A stretch of DNA of 38,925 nucleotides from CAZCJA01 sp964499015 (GTDB lineage Bacteria > Elusimicrobiota > Elusimicrobia > F11). The position numbers and the translations under genes are program-made. Under the pieces are notes generated by a model. That model was given only the letters and a program-made list of their open reading frames with translations, ran no database searches and had not been told where the DNA came from. Of the stretch, positions 19,301 through 24,597 are shown one piece after another; positions within the stretch are counted from its first letter, which is position 1, and each line of letters starts with the position of its first letter. The stretch covers positions 1 to 38,925 of the forward strand of contig CAZCJA010000013.1 of NCBI GenBank assembly GCA_964499015.1, read 5' to 3'.

Positions 19301-22300
19301 AAAAGTGGGCGGGCTCCTTGCCGTCCTATCGAAAATTAAAAAAGAGAACAAAGATCGTGCGCAAGTTCTCGGCATGCTCAAAGAAACGGATCTATGGGAC
19401 AAAGAAAAAGGGAAAGACGCGGTTCCAAGCCCGTTTGCTTCCGTCGAAGAGGTGGCCTTCTACCTTCAATTTTTGGCCAGCAACGACATCGAACTGCATT
19501 GGTGGAAACCGGGCAAGACCGACACGCACGCGGGAGCGAAGTACACGCAGTGGGCCAACATGGCCCCGCACATCAAAGGCGAGATCATGGTGTCCCTGGA
19601 CGCCGACCACGAATTCCTGTGGGAAGAAATGTACATGCTGCCGAACGTGGGCATGGACTTTGAAATGGACCCGAAACTCGCGATCGCGCCGTTTAAGAGC
19701 TACATCTTCACCAAACCCTTGAGCAACACCGCGAAAGCAATGGCCATCGCCGAAGAAGGCTGGCTCGCCCACGAACAGCGCGTTAAACAAGAGATCGGCA
19801 CGCTCGCATTTTACGGCAAGGGCTTTATCCGCACCCAGTTCATGCGCGACCTGGAAGGCCTGCAGGACGATTATGTCGCCGAAGATTTCGAGACCGCCAC
19901 GCGCTTTATGGTGCTCGGCATGAACACCAAGCACATCGACTACATGTCGATCGGTAAAGCGTTGCCCAATGATTTTGGCAGCGCGATCTCGCCGCTGCGC
20001 AAATGGGCGGGCGATACCACGGAAATGCTTGCCGGCGCCAACCCGATGAAGTTCTTCTTAGCACCGAACGTCCATTGGACAAAGAAACTCGATTCGATCA
20101 ACAGCGCCGCGTTTTATTTGAAGAAGCCGCGCGTGGTGCGCTACATCACGCTGCTGGCGTTTCTGCACTATGCGTTTCCGTTTAACCCGCTCACAGGATT
20201 GCCGTTGGTGTTCTACATGGGCGCGGTGGTGCTGGGACAGGCGATCAGCTACGGCGCGCTGTTCAACCGGTGGCAGGAAAACGGAAAGTTCAAAGGCACC
20301 TTGCTCTTTTTATTCTTGGACCTGCCATTCACGCTGATGCCGTTCTACATGGGCATTCTGCCGCACTACGACGACTCGGTCAGCCGCGGCTTCGGGCTCT
20401 ACGCTAAATTTATTCCGACCGTCGGCAAAGGCGGAGCCAACAAACGGGGCACGTTCCGGGAAGTTTGGATCAGCAACAATTTTGGCGTGCGCAAAGGCGT
20501 GTTCGTCATGCTTTTTACCGTTCTCTTGTCGCCGTTCGATCCGGGCCGCGCATTCATTTGGNNNNNNNNNNGGGTGATGGCGCCGTTTATCTTCAACCCC
20601 GACCGTCCGTCCGGAAAAATTTGGGATCAATTGATTGCTGGAAATCTGATGGTTCTGGCCGCTTCCTATACGACGCACATGTTCTTGTTGATGTCATTTC
20701 CGGCCGCCGCCCTGCCGGTGTTGTGGTTGCCCAATGCCATCTTCACCGCCACGCTTATCGTTTTGCAATTAATTCGCGATCCGCACGCATTGTTTAATCG
20801 CAACATCGTCAAGTTTTGGGATAGCAACAGTCTGTTCATCGGTCGCGGCATTATCTGGGGCCTAATCGATTTGGCGGCAAACTTCCTGCTTCTGCCATTC
20901 TCAATTTATGACCGGCTGACCAACAGCCACGTCAGCCCGACGGATAAATGGGCCAAATCCATCTGGGCGCGCCTAAAGTCTTACAGCAACGCAGCTGATC
21001 TGGACAGCGATATTAAAAAAGACATCACAGATTTTGCCGCTAATCACTTCTCCGGCGTGAAAGCCTACGCCGAAGGCCGGTTGGTGGGCAGTATCTCGGT
21101 CACTTATCTTTATTACATGAGCCGTCTGGCCCGCGCAGCGGAAGTCGATTTGCTGGCCAAGAACAAAGAGAATAAGGAGTATCAACTGCCCGTCCCGGCG
21201 GAAATTAGGGACATTACGGAAGACCATCCGCACTGGACCGTCGAAATCCTGTCGAGCATTCCATTCGTCGACTGGCTGATGCTGATTATCCCGCTGTATC
21301 CGGAATTTCCGCGGAGCATGAAATCATTGGCCGATAACATACGCAAAATCGAAACCAGCGGCGCTAAAGCGTTGATCTCACCGCGATTGTGGATCGGCTA
21401 CGCGCAGTTCGTTATGTGGTACATCGCGCTCTGGCCGATCCACGTCTTGAAATTGACCGGCCGCTTCGTGGCGCGCTTCCGCGAAGCGTTCTCGTATCGT
21501 GAAACCGTTTTGAATGACCGCGAAGCCGAAGCGCGCTTGGCCGACGTGGCCGCCATGGAGTTCCGCGCGCGCAATTATCCGTTGGATTTGGAAGAGGCAA
21601 AAACCACCGTGCGAAATCTGGGACATAACAGCAATTCTCCTACTGTACGGACACGCGCGGCCACCGTGCTTCGTATGCTGCGCCGTCTATCGAGCGGTGC
21701 GGGGCCCATGATTTTGGCGGTCATCACTTTGGCGGTTCTCGGCTCCAGCGTCCAGGCCGCACCGATCATGAAGGAAACCATGGCCAAAGCGGTTCCCATT
21801 GCCGCCGCCTCCGGCGACGCGCTGGGCAGCTTCTACGGCATGATGGCGATCCTGGCTGCGGGCGTGCTCGTTGTCCTTTATAACGTTTTCTTGAAAAACC
21901 GTTCGGCGTCCAACGATGACGCCGGCGAAACCCCGCGCATCGAGGACAGCCAAACCGCGGATGAAATTCTCCAGACCGGAGCGCCGCTGGCGGCAACAAC
22001 GCCGGTCGTCACCAACTCCTTTGAGCGCGTGATTGAAAAAATCCGCGCCCGCATCGACGTGGTGCGTGAAAGCCAGGAACCCGTTGTCCATCTTATTTAC
22101 GTCCCCAGCCTTGACGTTTTGCCGCAGATCAAACAGCAGGTCGAAGCCGCACGCTTCCTTATTTCCGAGCGCGCCAACGATCAATACGTTTTCATCGCGC
22201 CCGTCGGGATCCATGCGCGGGTAACTCACGAATTGCCGGGGGAAAAGGTGGCGTGGTTTGACGGTCAGGGCGAACGCCTGCTTGACGCCGTCGCCGCCAT

Positions 22301-22574
22301 CACGAAGCAGCCGCGTTTGGGCCAACAGCACGACTTTATCGTCACCCCGGAAGCCCGCGCGCAGATCGCCGGGACCATGTCGAGCGCCTCGCAGCAGCGC
22401 GTTGGAACGCTTATTAAATTCCGCGACTTCGACGCGTCCGACCCGGAGCAGGTGTTCCGCGCCCTGCTGGAATACTACGTGGGCGGCAGCGCCGCGTCCA
22501 TGTTCGAACAAATGCGCAATAACAGCGTGGGCGTCACCGTCATCCGCCAGCTCCTTATAATGAAGCAGGCTTAA
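7353..22574 (+). CDS. Giant multidomain envelope protein with GT2 polysaccharide-synthase-like core
   Basis: One open frame of about 5073 codons, interrupted only by a 10-N gap. Visible parts, by residue: signal sequence ~8-37; Tiki/TraB/ChaN-like domain ~85-520 (QDIH with His107, LEGAW with Glu135, GGFH with His500); hydrophobic segment ending AMAQ ~615-645; Pro/Ala linker; uncharacterised region ~690-1230; hydrophobic segment ~1228-1255; helical toroid-like domain ~1267-1620; Pro-rich linker; beta-rich YD/RHS-like region ~1690-3090; membrane helix ~3097-3130 followed by RRWWRR; ComEA-like HhH ~3136-3184; helical region; two membrane helices ~3613-3686; GT2 domain with SLDADHE (Asp4083, Asp4085), VAEDFETATR (Glu4177, Asp4178) and PLRKW (~4214-4218); several membrane helices; soluble C-terminus ~4880-5073. 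By the positive-inside rule residues ~40-3095 face outward and the GT2 core inward. Start is ATG 7353 or 7374; the -10 element six nt before 7353 suggests a near-leaderless message. The sugar substrate cannot be read. Confidence 0.85.
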   Translation: MHNGVSIMKGRPVKFIAAFLAVLLAYETMALPLAEAQQFESLWLQRRSALTPVNPAVQHSVATAARPVFDASAGGVSIPSRFGRVVQSWSPAAATNNPRIVLIQDIHNNAPVQMNIASILGALKIRAGQLIIGLEGAWNEIDFTPYENSAYDEWREMTARAFLERDYISGAHYFALINRAHGHRLVGIESRTAYLDNLRARDRSKAQRDRMVRALGFVENRMDRIGRHLLPLPVQEFIKNKRHYNEDQLALSDYVRYLLTVSKKTPDAIGRFVELENRQRSLNAAEISGAREGLLAKIVSGNEGDRHAKALLETARAFHEGRLSAVGFHRALLQAAQERGIAAPAALRKYQDYLESEARFSADDLLDGLDALEKGAQEKVCATSRSVADIKRFLVLRNAIYEQKRLWSLELTPKTSDEALRIGQSLKWDEAESFLAALEQSLGLKAAPTAIPPYYWEALQDVKTFYRLALERNDHLVKNLAKATDNNGSATVVLIAGGFHTPGVTALLKKHQFPYAVVQPSLENNESGENRVRVIGELPNPWARISDSPSNTLVDLMAPSVGTSDVIRDSLAVVGRENAVSNIVSVTQKGDDVEVSVPQASGQNAAASRISLVKRGNAFFAGIKGFVIRTLLFAHFFTTFLPAMAQELPRFTQPATPPAQAAPVEPAAPAAAAVVEEAGADQRLEMAKKNVAAAEDTLIARLMLTSNLVNGHVPLTEDRGFVAIGMSDKNAGRTVKFKNRSDVLAFFEQQVGNIWDAANLTNRLYETRFMNWRGYGFYDLAGDRVVNGQDGAKRNHYEYLVIDMNTGLITERYRKNEIPSTFADEAKEVETKPYVRMDGNRVFARFAKQINLDMGTGLITSVRYDNVLDVGDYVFTRLKLSPGNLAAIRRRAAQPMGRGDKIIFAENFSPTEPAIDPRDVGTIVYQEADGTYYQLVKMGISPYLLPKGRLDFDTKTQRWNQTMSSDVLYTGNVPDKVNAAGSLSSRGVYAGMAISPDGTVFLRPESAGDRTLINPDGTWKHDILQQLHQRNMPEAFNRTWVAIRWLNDLEQQLAADPARAAELAIVRQAKENIWINPVDGLPHLIVGKDLFNQATAIYREQQVLDETLKEKLQFAIKHGLHTATPRVNQYEHEYDLMMAFKKRLEIRINELTQKEIQGTATLQEKAEKQRLTATYFKTFGTATTPGTLAYIDENGDEHVLIPALREAREDLKELEVVEEENGDNKTSGIFILPSMLKMIARTAMMAAIMAVADDGRADTAPAPAENTRLNALENWLDIHAGRSGIPPSNIGDPALSGTSFLYDIAIDAQTKLARGQIEDAKRLLLKVAAEWPQQFGGFINANSPENNNRNEWRVTNGPNIHLALSALTVWQADGRRNAQLLDLARNAAATVAAQQNENGSIGYGPAGEGQNFGNVPFARVFNPEYQINAYALFHRLGEATNNPAYDRAAERALDFLIANFYDKETGKFWAINSEGRRDTPADVPGWALSMIGPEKLASKGVDIVKLADDLGAIPAFFVTEWQINRANGLKILIPYLRTRGSGAAADKAAEQLARLETLLDRLPLQPEEKGGGLAYAYVIEGNFIRPAENTPTRWGWNTQEGSSRIAAAYMVAHERGDDPVDAIVPAPPAPVAVPPASAVARPGVQAVQVPAAVPNVFVAEGIPGLGQQAVLPRSQVERTKQYQPLFAEGALDRQNFTWVRVFQGDRQPYIQLFDFTGAPAGRLDGDLQIDGVPLAQVRRPVNIAAARITGTVRYTRVAPLPGGRSATEEFSVTPFENYPVRDLTAAITQWVRTNNISSDVTREVLPAENANEVRIRVSRKTGESTVEVYNRPTREKPDFALLRVDYFEGQAIMRGEPVLNSISGELMYPRVEQWHKGNMLGLRILQGVDAAGRATYRVSVLGQDGAELRARIETYEAQGGYLYSRVEAGKNERTYFDTARARDIKIRTGYDVEIPLYTARTDDPAQKPVIVYDVQHDDMADRNLSDMRILSVNLETTYDSSANTGPLPAGVRELAQKNGISIAEDQQPRWKITRLQRMAMGADPWGGAAALFRPVEIEDHRELIVTDYEEQIVFGQVLGGAEKSRTHYGKTKEGGFLTPDGPVAATAVPTAVGTLRVGNGLPENAIASARGETAGIVDPATNLLPILYRDSAGTPRRVYEDTLGRIIMQDDLDPLQSESDDWIARTMNSDWIYDVRHQSWTPRTVTTVDRVGSTKESTMIGNPTADGVATYREKNNISGVSVERKVDAYGNPMESRDSTVGRLVIFDANEEDVAFRLTGIQAPVPLKTYSLTAGGAIDKLVWNHAFGGIQFDAAGKITFSFEREHQLFKGVTVRDVFEGGPYVQWWGDRVLNRMGIRPAKEIMKKAGSMERHTFYSYTDAGVQKNSVSLFYRVDGTLNLDATQSSDVVLGDDGKPILEDVTLRGIPNQPTQKAARVKVSNSLGEVYYENVNARGHGIRRFVGSWNFDGDWRDGLFIPARLNADGTVSPAQWTEGKFVRETVNEMYYADRGSNPGIDDYQARLEKPVPYQGYAFRVNPDGTYNGRAYESGVTVGVVEDPATGEYAFVSRHQELHYDDSGKAIINRTWQDAKGVEGIVKRHFEGTFVSGVFKPYLEIEFVYDSIYPNTPIQSRAYAWKADGSGRDNMISESAALPQAALRQPGEDVFGMTFPFGVVVSQGHDLLTEAVWQEARDLQGRLRMYVEGGMVDGKFVANMPYVWNYDAGAGQRVAELSPNVPMRVDIGYQTGFQDADGTIPISQGVYVGTEDLPVGKGFAGEKGSLFQTDNTFIGARTVELRDALGRIAVRKDGYVSPQGEFVVERTAFYDYVTDIGKDVPARVASRIEIQENGITMRVLEWDNIEVVNGNGYQVYKVVRDRLEYGLQAVGYGDGGMSFENHLYREIPNMVRIYHLQAIPIYSTTKDYQGQDSLYKLYDVRVVREVDDITKKVTDTYVVVVQREPGEHEAVRGALGDIRSNLYGWLDRKGNPIRGPTWGVIRNGQFMYREEGRYKMVTGPLTTWKLEDHLAASPLGQYFVSQSKQFALNARAIAFGELLPDGTEPQVAAGTSVEINTVGVLDRVPADLVARNEANVAAANLGELKHFFMTYMIPVLAAMGFWFMSTVVLFKILIRRWWRRNGSININTASEQELTAIPGLTIKDAGVILLARRNNIIFRNEAELAAAVQNDQRLAEILKNNADKITFATPALLADPSEGILNADAIRDAADVADQLNNGTPLAQIMAGWPDDQHLLYGVAPSLLNLLDRKFIDAPALAAILARYSDRLVAGALSKNDVANRILADAVRTAYWARTQNGMFLKDGVRKAVTDEARALMSGLGYALNADNTAFIEKVVANELSGQAFTAEALSFNPIDNADASLLGVPVNDRGVWTLRPLRDEVLRKIIRKAIPYISTQAPYENYLKARLEQLLMEDRGAEGASLLEFHASFMYKLMKRELTRMEDMRDIRAGLKRFYVFTWEELTDLFRYMQGRSEWGLLPENVQNDPGLAVKIAEAQRRLDQLNPGTLIPSAPTDAQMDDYVNAFEPIVKQVRGGLGTREYDGNPTTQEPAGLGIPRIERPQNQATVTLRPIYYLFSIPTLFKRFLGDSKAGANLKATLSAYFAAMVGIGTAFFLMYLAIFVIQNYWLIPVPSKADWVLFDFRLPVVLQAAIAVGAILPMGDAIILTLFSVSNLAKGIVAYRTWKKYDISHALTWNQTRKALVEKLNGRENAANQDEFTLLIDKMAENHSPWLTAKEITSFRNVIARAKEGRLRVRDIPRRFVLKPWGNNLTVWKTEQRIKSWVNKKYRLDSPPAPQRYEQIKSFTFQVSAWAEAFWYSWNTLLIVESVTVRDVRGNKKKIPALEHRLGLVAKAYSDQWRVLVEKLDATNEQKRWLLSLSKQPDRPLPAGLIAADSPLAETLTEWANDTLGTGYHQLKGALQARDVYRHYVRQFFPQASSKEVERMVNEKIQFLYKHDQTAAALDGKLTKVGGLLAVLSKIKKENKDRAQVLGMLKETDLWDKEKGKDAVPSPFASVEEVAFYLQFLASNDIELHWWKPGKTDTHAGAKYTQWANMAPHIKGEIMVSLDADHEFLWEEMYMLPNVGMDFEMDPKLAIAPFKSYIFTKPLSNTAKAMAIAEEGWLAHEQRVKQEIGTLAFYGKGFIRTQFMRDLEGLQDDYVAEDFETATRFMVLGMNTKHIDYMSIGKALPNDFGSAISPLRKWAGDTTEMLAGANPMKFFLAPNVHWTKKLDSINSAAFYLKKPRVVRYITLLAFLHYAFPFNPLTGLPLVFYMGAVVLGQAISYGALFNRWQENGKFKGTLLFLFLDLPFTLMPFYMGILPHYDDSVSRGFGLYAKFIPTVGKGGANKRGTFREVWISNNFGVRKGVFVMLFTVLLSPFDPGRAFIWXXXXVMAPFIFNPDRPSGKIWDQLIAGNLMVLAASYTTHMFLLMSFPAAALPVLWLPNAIFTATLIVLQLIRDPHALFNRNIVKFWDSNSLFIGRGIIWGLIDLAANFLLLPFSIYDRLTNSHVSPTDKWAKSIWARLKSYSNAADLDSDIKKDITDFAANHFSGVKAYAEGRLVGSISVTYLYYMSRLARAAEVDLLAKNKENKEYQLPVPAEIRDITEDHPHWTVEILSSIPFVDWLMLIIPLYPEFPRSMKSLADNIRKIETSGAKALISPRLWIGYAQFVMWYIALWPIHVLKLTGRFVARFREAFSYRETVLNDREAEARLADVAAMEFRARNYPLDLEEAKTTVRNLGHNSNSPTVRTRAATVLRMLRRLSSGAGPMILAVITLAVLGSSVQAAPIMKETMAKAVPIAAASGDALGSFYGMMAILAAGVLVVLYNVFLKNRSASNDDAGETPRIEDSQTADEILQTGAPLAATTPVVTNSFERVIEKIRARIDVVRESQEPVVHLIYVPSLDVLPQIKQQVEAARFLISERANDQYVFIAPVGIHARVTHELPGEKVAWFDGQGERLLDAVAAITKQPRLGQQHDFIVTPEARAQIAGTMSSASQQRVGTLIKFRDFDASDPEQVFRALLEYYVGGSAASMFEQMRNNSVGVTVIRQLLIMKQA
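20562..20571. other. Assembly gap (10 N) inside the giant gene
   Basis: Ten N in a row interrupt a membrane-helix region just after the GT2 domain. The frame is open and hydrophobic on both sides in the same phase, so a short gap in one gene is likely, but ten N may be a placeholder for an unknown length. Confidence 0.95.
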
Positions 22575-22590
22575 GGGCCGCTTTTCCGGC

Positions 22591-22619
22591 TTGCCCCTGC
22601 CTAGGGGTTTAGCTAACAT
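22591..22619 (+). promoter_or_regulatory. Possible rpmH promoter with a GC hairpin in the spacer
   Basis: TTGCCC (22591-22596) and TAACAT (22614-22619) are 17 nt apart, and the rpmH ATG follows nine nt after the -10, leaving almost no leader. The spacer contains CCCCT (22594-22598) and AGGGG (22603-22607) followed by TTT, which could instead be a short weak terminator for the giant gene. Both readings are tentative. Confidence 0.4.
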
Positions 22620-22628
22620 CCCGCCTCT

Positions 22629-22763
22629 ATGAAACGCACTTATCAACCCAACAAACGCAAACGTAAGATTAAAATCGGTTTTCGCGCGCGCATGGCCACG
22701 GCCGGCGGCCGCGGTGTTCTCAGCCGGAGACGTCAGAAAGGCCGTAAACGCCTCTCCGCGTAA
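22629..22763 (+). CDS. rpmH: 50S ribosomal protein L34
   Basis: A 44-residue, extremely basic protein with the L34 pattern: MKRTYQPNKRKRKIKIGF at the N-terminus, the central RARMATAGGRGVL and an Arg/Lys-rich tail ending KRLSA. Length is typical. It is part of the large ribosomal subunit. No ribosome site is seen in front of the ATG. In most bacteria rnpA follows immediately; here yidD begins 29 nt later. It lies 54 nt after the giant gene rather than beside dnaA. Confidence 0.96.
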   Translation: MKRTYQPNKRKRKIKIGFRARMATAGGRGVLSRRRQKGRKRLSA

Positions 22764-22792
22764 GCTCGCTTCCGCGATTTTCCATCTCCCGC

Positions 22793-23014
22793 ATGACCGG
22801 CATTCTTATCTTGGCCCTTCGCTTTTACCAGAAGGCAGTGTCCCCGTATTTGGGGGCCTCGTGCCGCTTTGTGCCCAGCTGCTCCGAGTACGCCATCCTC
22901 GCGCTTAGCGAGAAAGGAGCAATGAAAGGGCTTCTGATGACCGTTAAACGCCTGTCGCGCTGCCATCCGTTCGGCGGCCACGGCTTCGACCCGGTTGAGC
23001 CCGATCCCGTATGA
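22793..23014 (+). CDS. yidD: Membrane protein insertion efficiency factor YidD
   Basis: A 73-residue protein. YidD is a small amphipathic inner-membrane-associated factor that assists YidC-dependent insertion. The family pattern is clear: an N-terminal helix LALRFYQKAVSPYLG, then the cysteine-rich core CRFVPSCSEYA, and the C-terminal RCHPFGGHGFDPV. The stop overlaps the start of yidC as ATGA, indicating translational coupling. It sits directly after rpmH because rnpA is absent. Confidence 0.95.
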   Translation: MTGILILALRFYQKAVSPYLGASCRFVPSCSEYAILALSEKGAMKGLLMTVKRLSRCHPFGGHGFDPVEPDPV

Positions 23015-24597
23015 AAAACTCCAAGATTTTAATCGCCGTCGTTATCTCCATGGTCTTTATCGTGGCGTGGGACGCGCTCGTCGTGAGCCGCTACACCAAA
23101 ACGCCGCCCGCCGGCGCCAAAGCCGTCACGCTCACCACGGAAAAAAAACCGGTCATTGCGAGCGAAGCGAAGCAATCCCAAGACGGCGCAAAACTTGAGA
23201 TTGCTTCGGCCACACAGCGGCCTCGCAATGACGGCCCAACCCAAATCAATCTCAAGACCGAGACCGCCGACGTCACCGTCGTCAGCAAAGGCGGCGCGGT
23301 CTCCAAATGGGTGATCCGCGAAGAAGACGGCAATTGGGTTGAACTGGTTGAAACGGCGGTTTTGCAAACGCTGCCGGACACTGCCGCTGCCCTTTCCAAA
23401 AAATCCGATAACGCCGTCACGGCCGTCGCCGAGCATGAGGGGTTTCGCGTCGCGAAGACGCTGACGCTTAACGCGGAGCCGCCGTACCACGAACTGAACA
23501 TTGCCGTTACCAACACCGCCAACGTCGCACGCACTTTGGAGCTGCCGCTCGTTTGGAAAGGCGGCTTGCACCGCCATATCAAAGGCTCTGATCCGAAGGC
23601 CCGCGACGCCGACGCCGCGAAAGCCGAAATGCGCGTGGCCGCGTACACGGACCGCGTGCAATCTTGGAAGGCCGGATTTATTTTCAATCGCACGATCGAT
23701 GCCAATTTTCCGGGGCCGTTTACCTGGGTCGGCATCGATAACAATCATTTTCTGGCGGCGATCCTGCCGAAAGCAAGCGCGCTCGACCGCTTGCACGTGA
23801 TGGCCGATCGCGACAATCCTCCGTCCTATGAGCTCCCGGTGTCGTTCTCGCTCGCCCCGCACGAAACAAAAACACAAACCTTTAAGCTGTACGTCGGCCC
23901 AAAGAAATACCGCGAAATGCAAAAACTCGGCAACGAGCTCGATAAATCCGTCGACTTCGGCGCGTTCGGCTTTATCTCCAAAGGGCTTCTGCGCGCGTTG
24001 GAATTTTTTCAGGGGATCACGCACAACTATGGCTGGGCGATCATCCTGCTCACCATTTCCATTCAGATTCTCGTCTTCCCGCTCACCAAGAAAAGCTTGA
24101 GCCACGCGGTGCGCATGAAAGAAGTCCAGCCGCAGATCAAGGCGCTGCAGGAAAAATTCAAAGGCGACCAGAAACGGATGCAGATCGAGATGTTCAATCT
24201 GTACCGGAAGAACAACATGAAGTTCATGGGCATGGAGGGCTGCTTCCCGATTCTGCTGCAGATCCCGATTTTCTTTGCGTTCTACACCACCTTGCATGGC
24301 GCCTATGAATTGCGCGGCGCGTCGTGGATGTGGATTCCCGATCTCGGCTTGCACGATCCGATTTATATCCTGCCGATTTTGATGGGCGTGGGCATGTTCT
24401 TGCAGCAGAAAATGACCACCGTCGCGGCCGACCCGGCCCAAGCCAAAGTAATGATGTTCATGCCGGTGATCATGACGTTTATGTTTCTTAAATTGCCGGC
24501 CGGCCTTGTCTTGTATTGGACGGTGAACAGCATCTGCACGATTGTCATCCAGAAGTTCCTGCAATGGCGCGGCACCGCGTCTCCCAAGCCCGCCTAG
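23011..24597 (+). CDS. yidC: Membrane protein insertase YidC
   Basis: A 528-residue insertase of the Oxa1/YidC/Alb3 family. It has an N-terminal membrane helix (ILIAVVISMVFIVAWDALVV), a periplasmic domain to about residue 310, and the five-helix C-terminal core with FPLTKKS, EGCFPILLQIPIFFAFY, ILPILMGVGMFLQQKM and LPAGLVLYWTVNS. Two oddities are visible. Residues ~48-74, just after the first helix, are encoded by an 81-bp palindromic repeat-like element. The position of the conserved hydrophilic-groove Arg (E. coli Arg366) appears to be Gln352 when aligned from the FPLT motif. It is coupled to yidD upstream, and mnmE begins inside its 3' end. Confidence 0.96.
   Translation: MKNSKILIAVVISMVFIVAWDALVVSRYTKTPPAGAKAVTLTTEKKPVIASEAKQSQDGAKLEIASATQRPRNDGPTQINLKTETADVTVVSKGGAVSKWVIREEDGNWVELVETAVLQTLPDTAAALSKKSDNAVTAVAEHEGFRVAKTLTLNAEPPYHELNIAVTNTANVARTLELPLVWKGGLHRHIKGSDPKARDADAAKAEMRVAAYTDRVQSWKAGFIFNRTIDANFPGPFTWVGIDNNHFLAAILPKASALDRLHVMADRDNPPSYELPVSFSLAPHETKTQTFKLYVGPKKYREMQKLGNELDKSVDFGAFGFISKGLLRALEFFQGITHNYGWAIILLTISIQILVFPLTKKSLSHAVRMKEVQPQIKALQEKFKGDQKRMQIEMFNLYRKNNMKFMGMEGCFPILLQIPIFFAFYTTLHGAYELRGASWMWIPDLGLHDPIYILPILMGVGMFLQQKMTTVAADPAQAKVMMFMPVIMTFMFLKLPAGLVLYWTVNSICTIVIQKFLQWRGTASPKPA
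23152..23232 (+). repeat. Palindromic dispersed-repeat-like element inside yidC
   Basis: Outer arms GTCATTGCGA (23152-23161) and TCGCAATGAC (23223-23232) are perfect complements. Inner arms CGAAGCAATC (23168-23177) and GATTGCTTCG (23199-23208) are also perfect complements, and the right side carries its own small GGCC...GGCC stem (23208-23222). The unit is 81 bp, exactly 27 codons, and adds VIASEAKQS...PRNDG to YidC. This design and sequence resemble the widespread 'CATTGCGAGCGAAGCGAAGCAATC' type of intergenic palindromic repeat that I recall from many bacterial genomes; other copies are not in this window. Confidence 0.75.

Noticed and set aside
22582..22610. GC hairpin followed by TTT after the giant gene as a firm terminator
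   Set aside because: The stem is only five pairs, the T run is three, and it overlaps a plausible rpmH promoter, so it is mentioned only as an alternative.
22714..22908. 64-codon frame overlapping rpmH and yidD as a possible hidden rnpA
   Set aside because: It lacks the RNR basic motif and the fold pattern of RnpA; it is a shadow of yidD.
23029..24564. A 511-codon open frame on the minus strand opposite yidC
   Set aside because: It mirrors yidC codons in GC-rich sequence, shows no domain pattern and has a very His/Arg/Gln-rich composition typical of antisense shadows.
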